Source: Micromonospora sp. U21
Lineage (GTDB): Bacteria; Actinomycetota; Actinomycetes; Mycobacteriales; Micromonosporaceae
Length of the DNA stretch: 64,000 nucleotides
Direction of reading: 5' to 3'
NCBI RefSeq assembly: GCF_018070045.1
Contig: NZ_JAGPYK010000006.1
Coordinates: forward strand, 273,874-337,873
A program made the translations under genes and the position numbers. Numbering within the stretch: position 1 is the first letter of the stretch; every line of letters starts with the position of its first letter. Of this stretch, positions 60,327-64,000 are shown in pieces. A model generated the notes under the pieces. It was not told the origin of the DNA and made no database searches. It saw nothing but the letters and a program-made list of their open reading frames with translations.

Positions 60327-61025
60327 CTACTGCGGCGTGCCCAGCACTTCCGTTTTGACGCCGCGGCGGATCAGCAACAAGCTTGGTGGCCAAGCGGTGA
60401 AGAAGCCGATGATCAACCCGACCAGGATAATGAACCAAAACACCGGACTACTAGGCAGCAGGGTCTCGTGGAAAACACGAAAATGCATTACCGCCAGCCA
60501 ACCTAATAGGGCGAGCTCGAAGACGGACACGGTCAGCAGGTCGGCTTTGAAAAATTTCCGCATTGCGGTCCACGCTCTTCGACCACCCGTATGAGCCTCA
60601 GTAGAGTAGCGAAATGCAACGCCTACGGCCACTGCGCCTACGTAGTCGCCGACGGCCTCGGGCCACAGTGTGCTGCCGGATATTTCGAGGCCAATGCCGT
60701 AGGTGATGGGCGTAGCAATGATGACACCCAGAGTGCAGTGCGTCGAACAATGTAAGGTTTCGATTACAGCATGTCGCGGCTGCCTGGGCGGGGTGCGGTG
60801 CCGGTCCCGCCACCGGGGAGACTGGGGTCTACCCCACTTTCTGTAGGCCAGGACGGCTGCTGGGCCAAGGTAGAGGGCGGCTGCCGGCCAGACTATCTCC
60901 ATGACCTTGACCGGCTGACGATATCCAAGAACAAATTGATCAACAACGACAACGGCGGTGCTGGCCAACACCACAAAGAGCACGGCCCACGAAAGCATCA
61001 CGAGCCACGTCGGTTGCACAATCAT
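60327..61025 (-). CDS. DUF4396-family membrane protein
   Basis: A 232-aa integral membrane protein, with the DUF4396 features: AVIETLHCSTHCTLGVIIAT with Cys/His residues that could bind metal, and VFWFIILVGLIIGFFTAWPP at the end. About six helices. Relatives often neighbour copper or redox genes, but here it lies among remnants. GGAG lies about nine bases before ATG 61025; a longer frame reaches 61109. AT content is higher than in the neighbours, suggesting acquisition. Confidence 0.83.
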   Translation of the reverse strand: MIVQPTWLVMLSWAVLFVVLASTAVVVVDQFVLGYRQPVKVMEIVWPAAALYLGPAAVLAYRKWGRPQSPRWRDRHRTPPRQPRHAVIETLHCSTHCTLGVIIATPITYGIGLEISGSTLWPEAVGDYVGAVAVGVAFRYSTEAHTGGRRAWTAMRKFFKADLLTVSVFELALLGWLAVMHFRVFHETLLPSSPVFWFIILVGLIIGFFTAWPPSLLLIRRGVKTEVLGTPQ

Positions 61026-61184
61026 CTCCGTTCGCTCCGGGGCACTCGATGCAGTGTCGGTGGCGGCGGATGTGACGAATTCCGCCACCAGGTGAGGAAG
61101 GCGACCCAAGATGCCGTCTCAAACATGAGAGCACATCGGGCGGTGAGACATCCGGGCTCAGCGAAGTTGGCGGAGGCCGAGGGT

Positions 61185-61422
61185 TCGTCGAGTGGTGGCG
61201 CGGTTACTGGTCGATCGAGCACACGACCCACTGGATCCGCGACGTCACCGGCGACGAAGACCGATCCCAGCTACGCACCGGCACCGGACCCGAGTCATGG
61301 TCGCCCTCCGCAACGCCACCATCGGCGCGCAACGCCTGACCGACATCACCAACACCGCCAACGCAAACCGCCACCACGCCCGCGACAGCCACCGACCACT
61401 GGCCCCACTCGGCATCACCTGA
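61185..61422 (+). mobile_element. ISAs1-family transposase remnant
   Basis: Reads GYWSIEHTTHWIRDVTGDED in one frame and, after a frameshift near 61295, VMVALRNATIGAQRLTDITN, ending HARDSHRPLAPLGIT and a stop. This is the typical C-terminus of ISAs1 transposases. The N-terminal part is missing. Confidence 0.75.
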
Positions 61423-61465
61423 CGACTTTGCCGGGACCCTGCCCGCGGCGGCGACGCGGGCGGGA

Positions 61466-61750
61466 TCAGCCGACACGACCGTCTCCCATCACCTGGGCAT
61501 GCAGGTCGGCCAGCAGCCGTGCGACGGTACCGGCCGGGTGGATCACCAGCAGGTCGTGGGCGACCAGAGCGGCGAGCAGGAGCGGCTGCCCGGGCGGAAT
61601 GGCGCACATCTGCCGCGTTGGCCGGCATGGCAGCTCCCCCCGGCTGCCCACCACATGCTGCGCGATCACCAGCATCCCGTCGTGCGGGTGGATGTCGACG
61701 CGGTGGCCCGGCGGCCAGCCAAGTGCGCCCAGCAGGCCGCTTTCGGTCAC
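61466..61750 (-). pseudogene. AbrB/SpoVT-like DNA-binding protein remnant
   Basis: A 94-codon frame reads LGALGWPPGHRVDIHPHDGM and LLLAALVAHDLLVIHPAGTV, resembling the two swapped-hairpin segments of the actinobacterial AbrB-type proteins (GW-PGxRLDI; GDRVLL-A--LLVVHPP). The start is not convincing and the frame is probably 5'-truncated by the IS4 insertion. Confidence 0.5.
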
Positions 61751-61766
61751 CCGGCCGGAACGGTCC

Positions 61767-62196
61767 GGACGCCGATTTGCGGCTGGTGTCCCTGGACGCC
61801 ACGATGCTGGACGTGCCCGACAGTGAAGCCAACACGGCGGCGTTCATCCGCCCGCGTAACCGCAAAGGCGGCGGTGCGTTTCCCAAGGTCAGGCTGATGA
61901 CGTTGGTCGAGACCGGCACCCATGCCGTGATCGACGCGGTGTTCGGGCCACAATCCGAGCAGGTCCTGGCCAGCCGGCTGCTGGCCGCGTTACGACCGGG
62001 CATGCTGCTGCTCGGCGACCGTAACTCTCCCTCCTGGCGGCTGTGGGCACGGGCCACCACGACCGGGGCGCACCTGCTCTGGCGGGTCAAGAACAGCATG
62101 CTGCTACTACCGCGTATCGGAACCTTCACCGACGGAGATCGGCGGGAACTCCAGGGCGTCGGCGTGTCCTGCGCCGAACGCCGGTTGAGGGGATAG
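61767..62196 (+). mobile_element. IS4-family transposase fragment
   Basis: About 143 codons of a DDE transposase: LRLVSLDATMLDVPDSEANT with the first Asp, VRLMTLVETGTHAVIDAVFG, LRPGMLLLGDRNSPSWRLWA with the second Asp, and LLWRVKNSMLLLPR. The stop at 62196 cuts off the Glu region, and the N-terminal third is missing. No inverted repeats are found. Confidence 0.75.
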
Positions 62197-62279
62197 GAAG
62201 GATTGCGTACCGTCTTCGCCGCCGACGGCACTGACGGGATCGAGACGCTCAACCCGTGGATCTCGTGAGCCCGACGCTT

Positions 62280-62370
62280 GCCGCATCCCGGCCTTCACCG
62301 AACTGGCCAAACGGATCACCCGCCAACGTGACGCCATCCACACGGCGCTGCTGTCAGGACTGTCCAATCC
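62280..62370 (+). mobile_element. ISL3-family transposase remnant
   Basis: Thirty codons, IPAFTELAKRITRQRDAIHT and ALLSGLSN, match the region before the final Glu motif of ISL3 transposases. The sequence then changes into the end of the MFS gene. Confidence 0.6.
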
Positions 62371-63586
62371 TGGTCGCGTCGGCGTACGGATTGCGTGCAG
62401 CGAGGACAGTAAACAGGGTGGCGACGATGGCAAGTCCGCCGTATCCGAGGGCGATCTGCGGTAGCGAGAAGGTGTTCGAGAGTTCCCCGGAGATGAGGCT
62501 GGGGAAGGCGGCACCGCTGTAGCAGAGGAGGTAGATCGCGCTGAAGATCGGCGCCCGGTCGGCCAGGGTGCTGTCGTGCAGCAGGCCGCGGGTGGCGGCG
62601 CTGATGGCGATGCCTTGACCGGCACCGGCGACGATGGTTGCGGCGATGAACAACGCCAGTGTGCCGATGGCGATCGATGTGATGATGCCGATCCATCCGA
62701 CCAGGAAGATGATCATGCCGATGCGTTGGGCCGCCGCGGATGTGAACCGGCCGCCGAGGGGAGCGCCGAGAACGCTGGGGGCGATGTAGGCGGCGAACAA
62801 CAGTCCGAGAATGAGCGGGCTGTGGGTGTGGAGCTGATCTTCGACCAGCGCGGGCACGAAGGCCTGGTAGAAAGCCCCGGTCGCCCAGGTGGCCAGGAAC
62901 ACCGCTGCCGCGACAGGGAGGAGATGCCTGACCCGGGCCGGTACGCGGACCCGGGGTAGCAGTGACCGCCAAGCGCCCGGCGTCGGCTTTGCGGTTTCCG
63001 GGCTGATGACGATGAGTGCGGCAGATAATACGAGGAGACCGGCGCAAACCAGGTAGATGAGGTCGCGTGGCCAGGGGCCGAACTGGACCAGGCCGCCGGA
63101 GGCGATGGCACCGAGGGTGAGGCCGAGCATGGGTCCCTGGCTGGAGGCGACGGCGGCCAACCATGCCGGCCTGGCGGGTGCGGCGTCGACGATGTAGGAG
63201 GTGAGGCTGCTGCTGGCCAATCCGGTACCGACGCCCATCAGTAGCCGACCGGCCAGCAGGGTGCCGATGTCGTGCACGTTCAGCAGCAGCAGACAACCCA
63301 GCAGGAGCAGGCCGAGGCTGGCGATCGCGGTGAGCCGTCGGCCCAGATGATTGGAGAGTCGCCCCAGCACCAACAGTGCGGCGATTGTGCCGACGGCGTT
63401 GGTGACAACTGCCATCGAGATGCCGGCGTTGGTGAGCCCGTCCTCGGCCCGGTAGATGTTGAACAGGGGGATCGGCGCGGCCGACGCGGCAAACGAGGCC
63501 ACCAGGGAGACCACCGCGGATAAGAATGCCAGCCGGAGCGTTCTGCCCTGGCGAGCCTGGTTGATCAACGGCGCCATGTGTTGCAT
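62354..63586 (-). CDS. MFS transporter (unassigned substrate)
   Basis: A 410-aa, 12-helix major-facilitator protein. Helix 1 has FLSAVVSLVASFAASAAPIP, the loop after helix 2 contains GRLSNHLGRRLTAI, and a PMLGLTLGAIASGGLV lies in helix 5. ATG 63586 has an AAAGG upstream; ATG 63577 is possible. Its 3' end overlaps the ISL3 remnant, so the last few residues may be foreign. Confidence 0.87.
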   Translation of the reverse strand: MQHMAPLINQARQGRTLRLAFLSAVVSLVASFAASAAPIPLFNIYRAEDGLTNAGISMAVVTNAVGTIAALLVLGRLSNHLGRRLTAIASLGLLLLGCLLLLNVHDIGTLLAGRLLMGVGTGLASSSLTSYIVDAAPARPAWLAAVASSQGPMLGLTLGAIASGGLVQFGPWPRDLIYLVCAGLLVLSAALIVISPETAKPTPGAWRSLLPRVRVPARVRHLLPVAAAVFLATWATGAFYQAFVPALVEDQLHTHSPLILGLLFAAYIAPSVLGAPLGGRFTSAAAQRIGMIIFLVGWIGIITSIAIGTLALFIAATIVAGAGQGIAISAATRGLLHDSTLADRAPIFSAIYLLCYSGAAFPSLISGELSNTFSLPQIALGYGGLAIVATLFTVLAARNPYADATRIGQS

Positions 63587-63756
63587 CGATGCGTGCCTTT
63601 CCCCTCGTCCTGAAACGCCCCGGAGTTTCTGGAGGCTTCGGGTGGGTGCGCACCAGACACTTGACGAGTCCGCTGAGGTATTCCCTACGAGTCGTTCGTT
63701 CCTGACCAGGTAGCTGACGCTGATCCACGAGGGCCCGGTTGCTCGCATTCGGGTCT

Positions 63757-63930
63757 TTATGGACGAACGCGGATGATTGTCTTTCCCTTGGTCCGCTCGG
63801 TCGGGTTGAGGCCCGCGACGGCGTCGTCGAGGGTCGCGACATCGCCGATGTCCGTCGGCAGCCGCCCATCCCGGACCCGCTCGACGACTCGAACCAGGTC
63901 CGAACGTCGGGCGGCTACGCCATGTCGTTC
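63757..63930 (-). pseudogene. Zinc-binding/quinone oxidoreductase C-terminal remnant
   Basis: The minus strand encodes RSDLVRVVERVRDGRLPTDI, then GDVATLDDAVAGLNPTERTK and GKTIIRVRP, matching the end of MDR-family NADP-dependent oxidoreductases. In the preceding bases the frame turns into Arg-rich nonsense, and another frame has a stop at 63915-63917, so the N-terminal part is missing or broken. Confidence 0.65.
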
Positions 63931-64000
63931 TCGAACGCGGTGAGCTCCTCGTCGTGGTCGCCTTCCGCAGGTACGCGCGGAGGGTAGGCGCCGACGCCGG

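Noticed and set aside
63915..64000. Open frame at the right edge ending in TAG (about 28 codons)
   Set aside because: It could be the tail of a gene outside the window, but it is too short to support and overlaps the oxidoreductase remnant.
1..64000. CRISPR arrays, tRNA and rRNA genes
   Set aside because: I looked for regularly spaced repeats, cloverleaf-type sequences with the TTCGA arm, and conserved 16S/23S blocks and saw none.

Overview
The window is very GC-rich DNA from an actinomycete. Gene content points to the Micromonosporaceae (Micromonospora or a close relative): proteasome/Pup genes, a DUF574-type methyltransferase, many TetR/MarR/PadR/ECF regulators and leaderless starts. This is inferred from gene content; no rRNA or tRNA gene is visible to confirm it.

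Region 1 (about 1-18.8 kb) is the conserved housekeeping part. It holds the end of the proteasome alpha subunit gene (prcA), a dTDP-glucose 4,6-dehydratase on the other strand, the Pup ligase pafA, a bicupin, a DUF3866 protein, a CDF metal transporter carrying a one-base frameshift, the WYL regulators pafB-pafC, the Tat export genes tatA-tatC, a lipid kinase, an EamA transporter, a VapBC-like toxin-antitoxin pair, a HAD phosphatase, the helicase helY and an MHYT sensor. Many of these genes have a TANNNT -10 box 6-7 bases before the start codon, so they are probably read from leaderless mRNAs.

Region 2 (about 19-47.3 kb) is regulatory and stress-related, made of small two-to-four-gene cassettes. 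They are: PadR plus a membrane partner; BON and GlsB-like envelope stress proteins; two STAS proteins; an OmpR-type response regulator with its kinase and a GerMN lipoprotein; SulP plus MerR; an NTF2-like protein opposite a TetR; a NarL-type two-component system opposite an AhpD-like/membrane/multicopper-oxidase operon; a SigG-like ECF sigma factor with two small followers; a hemerythrin-alpha/beta-hydrolase fusion; an SDR; a DNA ligase; and TetR opposite MarR plus a DHA2 efflux pump. Several cassettes have clear palindromes in their promoters. Decayed genes are interspersed (a broken response regulator/kinase pair, a GNAT, an SDR tail, and a transporter without its N-terminus).

Region 3 (47.3-53.4 kb) is a three-gene minus-strand operon of large proteins (559, 521 and 925 aa) that I cannot assign. 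The 559-aa protein ends in a segment resembling the pre-toxin TG motif. The 925-aa protein has a Ser/Thr-rich alternating segment of the kind seen in beta-hairpin pore formers. None has a signal peptide or a clear membrane segment. This is the best candidate for an undescribed system.

Region 4 (53.4-64 kb) holds an ArsR, an HxlR opposite a FrnE-type DsbA, two MFS pumps, a small secreted protein, glucose-6-phosphate dehydrogenase and a DUF4396 membrane protein. Among these lie remnants of pgi, an alanyl-tRNA-synthetase-like gene, transposases of four IS families (IS5, ISAs1, IS4, ISL3), an AbrB-like gene and an oxidoreductase. It looks like an eroding, recombination-prone accessory zone.
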